Shown here in pieces: positions 1 to 12,733 of a DNA stretch of 64,000 nucleotides (positions are counted from its first letter, which is position 1; the number at the start of each line of letters is the position of its first letter). Origin of the DNA: Bemisia tabaci (lineage: Eukaryota > Arthropoda > Insecta > Hemiptera > Aleyrodidae); NCBI RefSeq assembly GCF_918797505.1, contig NC_092793.1, positions 49,216,243-49,280,242 of the forward strand. The letters run 5' to 3'. The translations under genes and the position numbers were made by a program. Under the pieces are notes generated by a model. The model was not told the origin of the DNA, did no database searches, and saw only the letters and a list, made by a program, of their open reading frames with translations.

Positions 1-454
1 GTTATGGATCGGTTTCTTCGATTAGTTTGTAGATTAAAATGCATTGTAATAATACATTTAACCATACCGCTGTAAATTCCTGAACGGTTTCGGGAGGATT
101 TGGGACTTTGGCGGCTCGGTGTCGCAGATCGCCAGAGAGCGCTGTGGGAGCGGCTCTTGTGTATGTATTTCAATGCATGACACACCACTTTTAATGCACG
201 CTCAAGTGGGTGAAGGGCTGCGCGACCGCTTTTGATCAAAATCGATCATCAACTTGAGTGATGCGAGAGCGATGCGTTGCCGGAGAATTGCGGCATTGCC
301 TACACAGTTGCCTGAAGGGGAAATAGTCTATATAATAGTCTCGGACTACTATTATTGTTCGCAACAGATTTCAGTGCACACTCAGGCTTGGATAGGTGGG
401 TTAGTGAAGAGGCTCTTCAGATCGACTGAATTCGCGTGAAGTAACCAACACTAC

Positions 455-619
455 CAGTGGCGTGGCGTGAACAATCGATTATCGATATTTCCCCATTCGA
501 AGCCATAGTAAAGAATCGATTATTAAGGTGTTTATTAAGAACACTCCTGTTTATCGATTCTGTTCCATAGGTTTAAATGGCAAATCAATCGATACATCGC
601 AAAGCACGCCACGCCACTG
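455..619. mobile_element. Family F hAT-type MITE, copy 1
   Basis: 165 bp with ends CAGTGGCGTGGCGTG and CACGCCACGCCACTG, flanked by a perfect 8-bp duplication AACACTAC (447-454, 620-627). The interior repeats ATCGATT words. TIR sequence and 8-bp duplication point to the hAT superfamily. Confidence 0.85.
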
Positions 620-627
620 AACACTAC

Positions 628-1256
628 TCCGGAGAAAGTGTGGTATTGCATACCTACTCCATAATCCGACGGACCAAAGGCATGTTGGCGAGCCGCCACT
701 TTGAACCCAAGTCCGTCCGAGGCAACCGATTCCCGCGATGACAGATGAATCATCGACAGCCTCCTTATCACGACGACCAAATAGCAGAAATTTGAAGGTG
801 CGTTTCTGCTATATACTTGGCAATTTTGACTTCTGTCAGTTTTTATATGCTCAAGTCTATTTCTCTTGCGCGATCTACCCGGACAAATCCGAAAGAATGG
901 TGGTTGTTGCAAGATTTGCCCACAGAATTTAGTCACATCACTTTCTGCTCGAGCAAATACTGGAATCTGGCTCATTTTAAGATCGGCCAAGAATTCCGGT
1001 TATAAACACTTCGCGATTCGTCCAAGTTTCGGCATTTACCCGTGATATGAACAAGAACGAAGTCAGTACTGAAATGCGCAACTAGAATTTTAACGGAGAC
1101 GTTTTCGAAACCACCGTTCGATCGCATAGCCTGACTTTAGGTTAACGATCTTGAGCATGCCTAAATAAACTTTGCAGCTTTAAAATATGTCCCTGTGCTT
1201 TTGATTAGTCAGCCTTAATGGTGTAAACTCAACTGCTTTTGTATAAAACCACTTAC
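628..1256. other. No feature recognised
   Basis: Unique-looking sequence; overlapping short frames on both strands have no family resemblance. Confidence 0.4.
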
Positions 1257-1521
1257 ATATCGACAGTGAAACTATCAGACCATGTATCTCGTTTGCGGTG
1301 TTTGTAAATGTTCATCACTCCCATTTTATTTTTTTTGGAGGAGAACAAATCAATATCATTCCTTAAAGTTTTCACAGAGTTTTCTTCACACAGATGAGGA
1401 AAATCACGGAAGTTTTGGAGAACTGACTTTAAAAAACTCTTCCATTTAAAAAATGAAGTATGACAGGAAGTCTAAAACTTCGCAAACCGAGATACGTGGT
1501 CTGATAGTTTCACCGTCGATA
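1257..1521. mobile_element. Foldback element with ATATCGACAGTGAAAC ends
   Basis: Left ATATCGACAGTGAAACTATC, right GATAGTTTCACCGTCGATAT, arms continuing through CAGACCATGTATCTCG and CGAGATACGTGGTCTG. A degenerate piece recurs at about 49550-49600. Confidence 0.75.
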
Positions 1522-2218
1522 TTAAAAATCCTGAATTTATTTTTAGAAAAATTCAGGTCTACGATATGCCTATGAAGATATGCTCAGTTTCTGTCAAAAA
1601 ATGCTCTACGAAAAGACCAATCTTGGAGGTAGAAGGGGGGGGGGAATATGAATCTATATTATTATGAACATTTTAAATCTTAACATATTAAACTCAGTAA
1701 ACTCATTTCCGTATCATTTAAATTAAATACAAAAATGGATTTTTACATAAAAAATTGTGCTTCGATAAAAATTTACTGGTTAACAGTAGAGTGGAAATCA
1801 AAATCATTGAGCTAGCCAAGAACTTCAAATTAAAACATCAAAAATGACTAATTAAAATGTATTTAATTAAGCATTCAAAAAGGGAGGATGCAACTCTTAA
1901 CTAATACGCAAACGGTATCCCCTAGTTATTCAGTTGATAAGATTGCAAAAACTTAAATTGACTGCTAGGATTGACTTGCAGGAGTTCCTCCCTTTAAAGA
2001 TTCTTAAAAAATTTAAGAAAATGAATTGTAATTTGTTATTTTGATATTTTACTTTGAAGTTCTTGCAGCTTAATAATTTAGTTTCATACTTTATCGGTAT
2101 ATTTTTATTTACAAATGTTTTCATCCCAGACAATAATTTTTGGTAAATGATTTTAATGATAAGAAAATGAGTCAATCGATAAATGCATTGATTTATTTAT
2201 AACTTGTACTAAACTTAC

Positions 2219-2282
2219 GGGACTGACAATTAGACGTAGCAGGTAATTGAACCAAGGTTTCTCCAATAATCTTACCTGCAAT
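2219..2282 (-). other. Candidate internal exon of a host gene
   Basis: Minus strand shows a strong acceptor (tttctttgtgtgttacag) and a donor (CCC|GTAAGTTT) enclosing 64 nt. Two frames are open, one giving IAGKIIGETLVQLPATSNCQ. I do not recognise the protein. Partner exons are not certain. Confidence 0.3.
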
Positions 2283-2830
2283 CTGTAACACACAAAGAAA
2301 TTCAATCATTAATTTTTGTATGAACACATTTAGCAAGAGAAAAAATGCAAACCAAGAAATACATTGAACTGATCACAGCTAATGGACCAGGTCCATTTCT
2401 TAGCTGAACGCATGAAAATCATCTCGAGAAACTTCAGAGAAATATATTTTCAAGACCCCGAACAGCTATCTTTCGTAAAGCGTAAAATTTACTATCGGAA
2501 GTCAACGCGCAGATTCGCATAGTTCGAACTAATTTCCGTCCGAGTATCGGGGGTCATCAGTCCTAAATGCGTTACTTCGCATTATTTTCAAATGAAAACT
2601 GGGAAGAAGCGATTTTCCGAGCGAAAAGGAATAATGAATGGTGGCACTCCATCTTGATCGAAGTATATTATTGCATGGTGACCAACAGCCATCAAATGAT
2701 GTACTTTGATCGGACTTTGATTCTACCAAGTGTCCGACCGTTACCTCCTAGGCATAAACTCGCGCCTAGAGCCAAATGCTCACTCTGACAGTCATCAGTC
2801 ATCGTCTGGCGAGTTTCATGCTCGACCAAT

Positions 2831-2969
2831 TGGACTGCATTTTGCAATTTGGAACTGAAAATTCTGGCCCAGTTTAAAAACAACGTATGTGTCATTAGTT
2901 TCCCTGTGCACATGAGTGTTTTTTCAGATGAGCCAGAATTTAAAGTTCCTAATTGCAAAATACGGTTCA
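2831..2969. mobile_element. Family D small MITE, copy 1
   Basis: TGGACTGCATTTTGCAATTT to AATTGCAAAATACGGTTCA; interior CCAGTTTAAAAACAACGTA and TTTCCCTGTGCACAT. Confidence 0.75.
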
Positions 2970-3072
2970 ATTGCTCATCGATCATCACTAGACGATAAGC
3001 AGCGTTGTCTTTCGAATTTAACTTTGGTTAACCCGATCGCATTGCTTAGATTATCAGTGAGGGGTCACTGAA

Positions 3073-3325
3073 ATATAGTCACCTTCCGGCCGAAGTATCA
3101 AGCGCCATGCAACGTTTCAAAATTTCCGCTGCCATTTAATTTTTTTAACGAGAAATTACTGGTTAGATCTGTTTGAAAATTTAACTGAATTTTATCGGCG
3201 GCACGAAGAAAATTTGGCGAAATTTTCAGAGAGCTTCGTTGAACAATTTCCCTATAAAAAAATAAAATGGCGGCGGAAATTTTGAAACGTCGCATGGCGC
3301 TTGTGATACTTTGATCGGAAGATGA
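3073..3325. mobile_element. Foldback element with CACCTTCCGGCCGAAGTATC ends
   Basis: The long inverted arms (CAAGCGCCATGCAACGTTTC at left, CGTCGCATGGCGCTTG at right) enclose an AT-rich centre. Confidence 0.7.
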
Positions 3326-3616
3326 CGAAATATAGATCGTATTTGATACATGGCACAGGTGAGATTGGATCGATATATCGATTGGTTCAACATGTAAACA
3401 TAGCCTCAGAAGTCAATTTAGAGATCTGAGGTAACGGGGGTCTTTCATGATTGCATTTTTATTCTTTCGAGTATCAAAGTGTCAATTAAAGTGAAATTGT
3501 TAGGAATTTTCTCATTTTCAGCTTATCCAAATTAAATCCTAAAAGTTTTGTTTGAGGTTATGTTCTATTGTTTCGAAGCAAACGATACATCGAACCACTA
3601 TCGAATACGCTCAATT

Positions 3617-3868
3617 CTGCCGTGCTAAGCAAAAACGCCGTATGAACCTTCGAGCGTTGCCAAGTTTCTTCGATAAAAACCGAATTTACTGGAAAAATTG
3701 TAAATATTTTTTTCCACAAATTTCAGACGATTTTGTACGCAATTTAATCTAAAATATCTGAAAATTTCAAGGAAAAATAAGCATGATTGTTGTAAAAAAT
3801 ACATGTTTTATCAAGGGATATTTGGCAACTCTCGAATGTTCATACGGCGTTCTTCCTTAGTACGGCAG
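3617..3868. mobile_element. Family B MITE, copy 1
   Basis: Ends CTGCCGTGCTAAGCAAAAAC and CCTTAGTACGGCAG; 4-bp flanking duplication AATT. Inner arms carry CGCCGTATGAAC and GTTGCCAA. Confidence 0.85.
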
Positions 3869-5700
3869 AATTGTCTGTGTGAGCGGCAATGCGGCGCTCG
3901 ATGGACTATTCCCAAAGCGGAGTCGCTATTCATGAGCCTGTTCGGGAGTGTCAACCTCTGGAATTTCCGGTAATTAACAGCGAATCACTCAAAAGCGATC
4001 CGGGAAAGTTCGCGACCTGACACGCCGAAATCCTGGATTATTATTTAAAAGCTCCGCGACGGGACAGGACGGGCCGCGCCGCCTCGGCGAGCGCAAATCC
4101 CTCGACAGGAGCAAACAAGCGGCTCATCAAAGCGGCTGCAAAAACACCGTCAGGGATGTCCCTTGTCCTTGTCCCGTCCGCACCGGCTCCGTTCGTTAGC
4201 ACGCTAGCTTCACGCCCGAGTTCGGACATGATGTAAAAACTTTCCAAGCTCGTATCTTGATTGATAAAAACGTAAACGGTTAAAAATGGTTCAATGTCTT
4301 CCCTGACAAAAATTACTTCAAAAAATACCCCTTAACCCTCCATGGCATGAATTACTTTTGGATCTCAGATTCTACGGGACACTAACGAATTTTGTAGCTC
4401 GCACACAAGAAAATAGAGTACCTCGTTTTTTTTCAAATTTTTAAAGTTAGGGGAATCGATTTTTCAAAAAAAGAAAAAAAACCGGATAAAGTTGGTTTTT
4501 CTCTTGCTCGTACTGATTCCACAGATTCAAACAGGCCGTCACAATCCTGGATAATCGTTACTCCCAAATGAGATTAATCGGTCAATGACCGACCGAAGAT
4601 AATCTGAAGTTAGTTAAAGAAATATATGTGGGTAAGTGAATTTGAGCAAAAATCAACTTGGAACACTTTGTTTACGCATCTTTATTCCGTTGCCGTTCCT
4701 TATTTGAATTTCAAACCCGTTCCGGTTGTGCCGTTAATTTTCCAGCCAATCGGAGAGGTGGCTTCATTTTTATCTTCTAGCGCTCCGTCGTCATCAGCGC
4801 TAAGAGCGTCTGCAATAAAGGTCATGCAACGCCGCTGACGGACACGAAAGTGAAGTAGAAGGACAAAGAGGGTTACTTATAAAAATGGGGGGGAGACCAT
4901 ACAGCGATTCCAGATGCTATAGGTCGACCAACTGCTAGGAGGGCCTATACAGCGCCGCTTTCGAAGGCGAAAGCCGGAGCGGTACACGGAACTACTTTCG
5001 CAGGCCTTATGATCTCCGATCGACGTGGCAAAGGCTCTTCGTCGATCACCAGAGTGTGAAACACAGTTCGGCGAACATCGGAACCATCGGGTCTCCCGAC
5101 GGCCTTCGAGAATCTTTCGAAACCCAACCGGATCGATTTGTGTCCGATAGGTTGCGAAATGCCTCTTTAATAATGCCTGCAGTCAGCAATACCTTTAATT
5201 ATTCTTCAAAATAGACAGATGAAAGTCTAAAAATATTTTTCCCGACTAATTGAACCTGAAAAAAATGCATACCCCCCATTCAGGATCACCAGAGGTTCCC
5301 TGAAGAAACAGTATGGAAGATAAAATATGGAAGCGCACTCTGGCGGCGCACGGCCAAAGCGTGCGCGGAGTTTCGAGAGAGCCAGTGGTGCCGCGCCGGC
5401 TGAAAAGACCTTCGACCTGCGTCCTAATAAGCATCAGCTGATATAGTAGACAAGTTCTGAAGAATTCCATTGCGAGTGAAAGGTTGCGAGGGTAATACAG
5501 AGTTAAAGTTTGAATCTTAGTTTCTGTGCGTCACCCAAGACAAGAGATGCAATTTTCGGAACGGAGTTTTCTCCTTAAATTCGTCGTGTGCAATATGTAT
5601 GTATAAGTGCAATCCATATAATGAGCATATTGTTAGAAACTAAGTAATGCCTTTTATACTTCCAATCAGCTTACACCGTGGACATATTTTATTCAATTTT
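3869..5700. other. No gene recognised
   Basis: Contains a GC-rich patch (about 4050-4210) and a fragment TTAACCCTCCATGGCATG (about 4333) shared with 50997; otherwise nothing identified. Confidence 0.4.
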
Positions 5701-5705
5701 ATCGT

Positions 5706-5926
5706 CCAACACATTGAGTCTAGAGTCCAGACTCTTAAAACTATCGACAAAATAACTACTCTTGATTCAATCAGAATCTAGCTTAAATCAAGAACCAAGC
5801 CTCTTAATATAAACGTATTTCGTTTTGATTCAAGCAAATTCCGATTGAATCAAGAGTATTTTTTCTTGTCAATGTTTTCTAGAGTCTGAACTCTAGATCC
5901 AATGTGTTTTTTTTTTTTCCAGTGCA
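5706..5926. mobile_element. Family A foldback MITE, copy 1
   Basis: Diverged full-length copy; arms around GAGTCCAGACTCTT and AAGAGTATTTTTTCTTGTC; right end poly-T then CCAGTG. Confidence 0.7.
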
Positions 5927-6067
5927 GTCTTTTGGTGGCCTCCCGTTGAACATTTTGGAATATGTAGTCTCGGCGGGGGCAGTTTGAAGCTGTTCTCTCC
6001 AAAAATTGATCGCATCATCTTTAAAAAGATAAAAGACGTGCCATGAACTAACATGCATACATACATA

Positions 6068-6188
6068 AAGCTCAAATTAAGAGGCTTGGTTCTTGATTTA
6101 AGCAAAAATCCGATCGAATCAAGAGTATTTTTTCTTGTCGATGTTTTTAAGAGTCTGGACTCTAGATCCAATGTGTTTTTTTCCAGTG
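6068..6188. mobile_element. Family A MITE, right half only (copy 2)
   Basis: Starts at CTCAAATTAAGAGGC in mid-element and runs to the CCAGTG end; left arm missing. Confidence 0.65.
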
Positions 6189-6329
6189 TTTCGAGAAAAA
6201 AACGCGGGGAGAAATGCATCGAACATATTATATTATATGAAAATTTAAATCTAAGATATGAAGTCAGAGTATAACGCGAAATGCATCAACGCCCGAGGCG
6301 CGAAGTGCTTGAGGGGGTTTGGACCGCGA

Positions 6330-6475
6330 AGCGCTCAAGTAGCATCTCAAGGGGGTATGGTGGCTTAGTGTTTATTGGGACGTTTACCTCACATGCTTAA
6401 TAAAGTAGCATCTCGAAGAGGTAAGTATGGTTGCTTAATGTTTATTGGGACATTTAGCACCCATGCTTAACTTTA
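6330..6475. repeat. Tandem duplication of about 74 bp
   Basis: AGTAGCATCTC...TTAGTGTTTATTGGGAC occurs twice head to tail. Confidence 0.7.
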
Positions 6476-7166
6476 CATACAGAGTGGAACTGAATGGCAG
6501 GAAAGGTCGTTGCAAATACAGATGAAATCTCACTCTCCCCACGAAAATGAAACGCTTCAGACACGGCTGTAATTCGCGTGCGGTATATCGAATACGGATT
6601 GACCAAAAAGCGCGTTTGATAAATGTGTTACCGGTGAATATTCCGGCGTAGAAGACTTGGGATCTCAAAAAGTAGCCTGCCAGATGGGGCAAAGAAATGT
6701 CATGGTTCTACGAAAATATGTATGTAAATATGTAGCTTTGAAACAACCAAGAGCCTCTTTCAAGCACTCGAGAGAATAAATATTAAAATAAGGTTGTTCT
6801 TATCAAATCCGATTAAGGAGGAAAATATGGGTCTCGGTGCACGTTGACCAAATGGACAAAGGGAGACTTCCAAATAGCACGATGCACGATCTCGCGACTC
6901 TCAAAATATATGTATGTTCACTGAAAAAAACTTCGGGCTTGGAAGCCGTGGTTACGGGCTATACCGCCCGTTCGCAAGCTCAGAGGCTCCGCAAGCCGTA
7001 ACTGCGACTGCTCCGGTTGCAGAGGCCGGAGCAACGGGTGCCGCACCCGTAACGTATAGAACCGCCGTAGCTTCGAGAACGGCTTCCACGATCGCAGTTT
7101 TTTTACGGTGTTCTTAAAAAATCTTTGAAAAGAATGAAATGCTTTGCAGATGCTTCTTCGAAACGC

Positions 7167-7468
7167 ACTGGAAAAAAAAAAAAAAAAAAAAACCCATTGG
7201 ATCTAAAGTCCATACTCTTGAAAACATTGACAAGAAAAAATACTCAAAAAAAAACCCATTGGATCTAAAGTCCATACTCTTGAAAACATTGACAAGAAAA
7301 AATACTCTTGATTCAATCAGATTATTGCTTAAATCAAAAGTAGATCCGCTCAAATTAAGAGGCTTGGCTCTTGATTTAAGCAAAAATCCGATTGAATCAA
7401 GAGTATTTTTTCTTGTCGATGTTTTTAAGAGTCTGGACTTAAGATCAAATGTATTTTTTTTCCCAGTG
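7167..7468. mobile_element. Family A MITE with duplicated left arm (copy 3)
   Basis: CACTGG plus A-run, then the left arm (CCATTGGATCTAAAGTCCAT...) twice in tandem at about 7194-7250 and 7256-7312, then a normal right half to CCCAGTG. Flanked by CG on both sides. Confidence 0.75.
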
Positions 7469-7469
7469 C

Positions 7470-8770
7470 GGGAGAAAAACGGAGACATCTGAGAAGCGAC
7501 TAGGAAAAGTTTACGGAGACGTGGTGTCATTTAAGTTGTTCCAAAATTTTCTTGGAGACATTTTTCAATTGTTTCATTTGAATCGGCTTCTTAAACATCA
7601 AAATAAACCGTTTTTAAAACGAGAGTATTTTTATTCGTATGTCATACTTCACAAAAATGGGTGACCAAAAAAAGGAATGACTTCTGAACGACCGCATAGT
7701 ATACGCACATAAAGCCTCTCTAACGCTTTAACGTACATAATTGATTTATTTTTAGTAGATATCACTGTTTTTAATCTTTTGACCAATCTTTTGATATTAT
7801 TAATTATAGACGCACGAAGAGAGCCTGCTGTCCGAATGATGTTAATATTGATGAAATTCCTAAGACCAAGAATCCAGTTCCAAAAAAGCTTATTTTATCG
7901 GTGGCCGTGCCTCATTTTACGACGTTCGAATAAAAGGCAACTTATCGTCTATTTGATCGTAAACTCATTTACCACTTAGGAACCACTATTATTTCATCAT
8001 TTTAGAAACGGCATATGTTCGATCCGTTTTCCGACATAGATAAAGACTTACACAGGAACGAGCTAGACGGTAGTTCCCTATTTCCTAGTTCTAAATTTTC
8101 AGTCCGATTATGGATCGACAACCGTGTTGAAGGGGGATGGGAAAATGGTGGGCAAACATGGAGAGGCTGCACAGTTTTCCAACGTTCTTCATGGCTGCAA
8201 AACTGAGAGGAAGGACGAGAGAACACACATCAATTACTACCCGTATTTCTTTTCAATAAGGCAATCGCGGGATTTTTCCGCATTCCGCCACAAGCGTCCG
8301 AATGAGGTGGGGAGATTAAAGGATGGTGATAGACCTGCCCCTAAAAAACGAAGTGCGGGCGGCAGTGAAGAAAGGCGTGCCGGGGGAGGGGGGGGGGCTC
8401 CGAGATTAAAACGGGCGATTGGCCTTGGGTTCGATACACGAGAGACGATTACCTGCGTCCTGGCCAGGAGAGGGCGAATAAACGCGGAAGGTGGAGGAAC
8501 AGAAAAAGGAGCTTTTTTCAAATGAAAATAAGGTCCTGGAGAGGAGAAATATATCTTCCTCCGGAGGATTTTATTACCTTGGGGGAAAGTTGAGTATGTT
8601 TGGAGTCTGCAAATATATGCGGCGCTAACGTATACGTGCCCTTTCGTGGCAGCTCAAAAAAGGGAGCGGAAATACAGCTGCATGGGCTCAAGGAGAAAAA
8701 AGAATAGAGAAATTTGCTGGTCGTGGCAGACTGTATGAAGACATCTTCCGCTCTGTGCGTACGGTGCGGA
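7470..8770. other. No gene recognised
   Basis: Short frames of 66-133 residues without recognisable motifs; a purine-rich stretch around 8330-8400. Confidence 0.4.
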
Positions 8771-8772
8771 AA

Positions 8773-9034
8773 TGGAACGCGTTTAGCAGAAAGGAACCAA
8801 GCCACATTAGCTATTGCCAAATTTAAGTGGGCAATTCAATCTTTTACAAGAGAACGTTTGACGTTCGTGTGGATTCTTTTGAAAATTTAAAGGCATTTGC
8901 TTCGTACTCTGCAGAAAATTCACGGAAATTTTCACAAAACTGCGCACAACCGTTTTCAAGTAAAAAATTCAATTGCCAGATTGGACTTGGCAATAGCTGA
9001 TGTGGCGTGGTTACTTTCTGCTTAACGCGGTCCA
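8773..9034. mobile_element. Family C MITE, copy 1
   Basis: Inverted ends of about 45 bp: GTTTAGCAGAAAGGAACCAA at left and TGGTTACTTTCTGCTTAAC at right, with inner ATTAGCTATTGCCAA and TTGGCAATAGCTGAT. Confidence 0.8.
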
Positions 9035-9484
9035 CACAGATCTCACCCGTCCTCAGTTCTGAATGGCTGGACCAGACTCAATAAAATACGAGGAGAACCA
9101 ACCGGAAGACAAAACAATAAGACAAGAAAATCATCACAAGAAATGTGTGACATAACGATCGTAACAGTCGAGGCATATCGTGATAGGCGCTTTCACCTAA
9201 AACTTTCACGACTATCTATATTATACAGCTACAAGTAAATCTTGTGTATTATAAGATTCACGAGTCACGACGACTGAATACTTCGACTTTTTTTTACAAG
9301 CACTTAAAGGACCACTGGACAAGGTCTAAAGTAGAAGAAAACAATTCACGTGACGGGAAGTTCGGGCATCAACTATTGAACGAGATATATACAAGTATTT
9401 TAAGGATACGCCAAATGGAAATTCGATTTTAGAAATGATGTCATTTGTTTTTTGCCATTTTTAACCACTGTTAATAGAGGACAC

Positions 9485-10010
9485 TTGGATTGCATTTTGC
9501 AAAAAGGAACCAAGAGCATTCCAATTTTGCTAAGATTGTACAAATTTTTTTCTCTTGAGAATATAGACTGGTCAGCGAATCAAATTTTATCTTCACTCTC
9601 AAACAACTATAATTCAATACGAAAATTACCTTCGTAAGTTTGATTTGTTGAGTGAGTTCAGTAAGGTTACAGCAACGAATGTAAGTTGCACAATTCTACC
9701 AACATTTGGATTGCATTTTGCAAAAAGGAACCACTAGCATTGCAATGATGCTAAGGGCGTGCAAATTCATCCTTTGCAACAAAATTACGGAAATTGTGAA
9801 AAACTATAAAATTTAGATGGTAATTTTTGTCTTAAATTTACAGTTTTTAGCGAGTAAAATAGAAACTATTAAGGGATAATCGGGTTTTTCCTCCAAGACA
9901 AAAAAAGTTGCACAATCTTAGCAACATTGCAATGCTAGTGGTTCCTTTTTGCAAAATGCAATCCATTTGAATGCTCTTGCTCTTGGTTCCTTTTTGCAAA
10001 ATGTAATCCA
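9485..10010. mobile_element. Family E MITE, outer copy (interrupted)
   Basis: Left end TTGGATTGCATTTTGCAAAA; the right arm is split, with its inner part (GTTGCACAATTCTACCAACA) at about 9686 and its terminus (TTTTTGCAAAATGTAATCCA) ending at 10010. Confidence 0.75.
9716..9965. mobile_element. Family E MITE, inner copy
   Basis: Complete: TTGGATTGCATTTTGCAAAA to TTTTTGCAAAATGCAATCCA, inserted in the right arm of an older copy of the same family. Confidence 0.8.
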
Positions 10011-10121
10011 CTTATATCCTGTTCAAGAGTTGATCATCAGACTTCCCTTTGTTTAATTTGATTTTCTTGTGAAATTTCGGAGAGAGAACACATACCGTTG
10101 TAATTTAATCCATTCCATTTG

Positions 10122-10495
10122 CAGAGGCCTAAAGTACCTATTTTGAGAGAGTATGGCCACTGGGCCCCATGGAGAGGCTTAGGACCCAAAAATGGCGGTG
10201 CGTTGTTTTGGTTTTTGCGGAAGGGAGGAGGGGTCATTACCAACTTTTGACGGTTTTCACCAACCGCACTTGCTGCCAACCTTACTACATCTAAGATAAT
10301 TTTTCTCAAAATAGCAGGGTGAATTTCTCGTTACGATAAGCAAAGAAACTACATTTTGAGTCATTTTGCATTACATTAATTTACGGCGTCCGCCATTTTT
10401 GGTCCTAAGGCTCCATTCAGCCTAAGATGCTGAGCCAATCAGAGGTGCTAACACCAGTGGCCATTCTCTCTCAATATAGGTACTCTACAGAGGCC
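10122..10495. mobile_element. Foldback element with AGAGGCC ends
   Basis: Left CAGAGGCCTAAAGTACCTAT, right ATAGGTACTCTACAGAGGCC; arms continue through TTGAGAGAG, GGCCACTGG, CTTAGGACC and AAAATGGCGG. Confidence 0.7.
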
Positions 10496-11139
10496 CATCA
10501 GCCAAACCCTATTCACGTCAAATTCCTAAAATCGCCGATTCAAACTTTCGTATACATCGTGGTCGGCTTTTGCGCTCAGAATCGATTACCTATGATGGAT
10601 TCAAAGGGAGGAAAAGCAGCGTTGCCAACTCGCAAGAACGACCCACGAGCCGCAAATCTGTGGAGACGCAGGGTTTAGGCGAAGCCGGAGTTTAATTTAA
10701 TGCGCGAATGCACTCAAATTTAATTACCTTGATTTCGTCAAGTCCCTCCCCCCCCTCCCCCACGGCCACATCGCATCGTCGCGTCGCCCTGGCCCCGGCC
10801 ACTCAGCGTCGGGGGTTGGATTCGAGTTCGGGTGTGGGGCACACGGGACATCCCGTGACTATGACATCTTGGGCGCCCCGAGTGCACTCTCCAGCAAGCT
10901 CCGTGTCAACCGTTTCCGCTTATTGTTGTGCAGTTCATATCACCAGCCGAACAGGTTTGCCACGTTGCCGTGTCATCTTCACTTCGGCTGAGCTCATTGC
11001 CACCCTAATTTTTTCCCCGTTTGCGTAATTAATACAGACGTTGAAAATGCGTCCCCTTTATCTTTCATGAAATAGTCGACTTAGCGTGAAAAGAAATGGC
11101 ATCAATGGAACGGGTTATTTGAGATAAGAGTCCCTTTAA

Positions 11140-11555
11140 ACCCAGAGTTACGACGTCTCAATTCTGGTCGGGCTCAGAGACAACTGGAGGTGGCCTAAAA
11201 AAATCCAATTCTGATTGGTTCTCGCTCATGGAGTCACAAAAGAGTGCACCAAGATGGCGGTGGCTCGAGTGTGAACAAAATAATGAAAATATAACCAAAT
11301 TGTGATTTATCGAGAGTGAATTGTTATTTTCATCGAACCAAAATGAAACTAGATTAAGGAATTATCCACAAATCAATTTAATTTTTTTTACTGCAATTTC
11401 TTTGTTTAGGTTTTGATAAGTTTTGTTGATGTTGTTGTTTTTGGATGATAGTGCTCCTTATCCTTATCCCTTAATATCGTTCGTTTGGGTGCACACTTTT
11501 GTGACACCATGGCCAGCCCAGGCCAGCTGATAGTCGAGATGTCTTAACTCTGGGT
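11140..11555. mobile_element. Foldback element with CCCAGAGTTA ends
   Basis: Left CCCAGAGTTACGACGTCTCA, right TCGAGATGTCTTAACTCTGG; flanks TTTAAA and TATAAA may be a degenerate duplication. Confidence 0.6.
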
Positions 11556-11698
11556 ATAAAGGCGAATTTTTCCGCCAAATTTTCAGGAATTGAGTTTTTG
11601 AAACTTTGGGGAAAAAATTATCTGAACGACCATCTATAAGAGATGGGCTAAAAGCTGCTGGCTCTCTTCTCCTATGCACGATTGAATATGTCATTCCT

Positions 11699-11735
11699 CA
11701 CTGGAAAAAAGCCTCTTGGATCCAGAGTCCAAACT
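11699..11735. mobile_element. Family A end fragment
   Basis: CACTGGAAAAAAGCC then TTGGATCCAGAGTCCAAACT; the rest of the element is absent. Confidence 0.5.
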
Positions 11736-12480
11736 CATAACAAATTTCGGAGGTGAGGAATTTTCCAAGGGTTCCCCCAAAATAGATGTAGGTTCTCCCA
11801 TTTCAAGTTTTCGCAAAATTTTGACCGGCACTTCACGTGCAAATGAGCGCGAGGATATCATTGCTTCCTAAATGGACAATTTTTGGAGAAGATATGACAA
11901 AATAACTCGATCTGCTAAAATACATGTGTTTAAACGGGAAATGCCGCCAGATGACGTCACAAGGCGGTACATTTTCACACTTTTAAATCTATTTTTTCCG
12001 ATTTCTGACTTCAGAGAAAAAAATGAAAAATACTGCGAACTCAGCTTATTGAACACTCTTCAATGAATCAATACAAATTCTTCGTGCAAATTCTCCATTC
12101 CTGTTGATTTTTACAGGAAAACTTGCAACGCTCCACGTGTGAGCTTGACGCCGCCTCGACACGCGTAATCGAGTTAGCACTGCTTAAATCTCTCGCATTC
12201 GCCGGCAAAGTTTAGATTATCCGTTTCAATTACCGACGAAAGCGTAAGTTGTCGAGACAAGAGACTGCGCGCCCGTTTCCGCGCGCCCCGCGTCCTCGCG
12301 CGAGGCGCAGAAACATCAGGAATAACGCACGCTAATGTTATTAATTCAATGATTAACATGGCAGATGCGCTCCGCTAGCGAGGAAATCAAATCGCCGAAA
12401 TAATGCGGATCTCTAAACTATGCTTCTTAGCGTTTACTTCCTCAAAGCAACCACCCTGGAAAAAAAACCGCAGGCGTACT

Positions 12481-12733
12481 CTGCCGTGCTAAGGAAAAAC
12501 GCCGTATGAACATTCGAGAGTTGCCAAATTTCCCCGGATAAAACACGTATTTTTGAGGTAAGTTGTGCATATTTTTCTTGGACATTTTCAGATATTTTAG
12601 ATCAAATTGCGAATAAAATTGTCTGAAAAATTTGAAGTAAAATATTCACAATTTTCCCGATAAATACGATTTATATCGAAGGAAACATGACAACGCCTGA
12701 GAGCTCATACGGCGTTTTTCCTTAGCACGGCAG
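12481..12733. mobile_element. Family B MITE, copy 2
   Basis: Ends CTGCCGTGCTAAGGAAAAAC and CCTTAGCACGGCAG. Its right end runs straight into copy 3. Confidence 0.85.
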
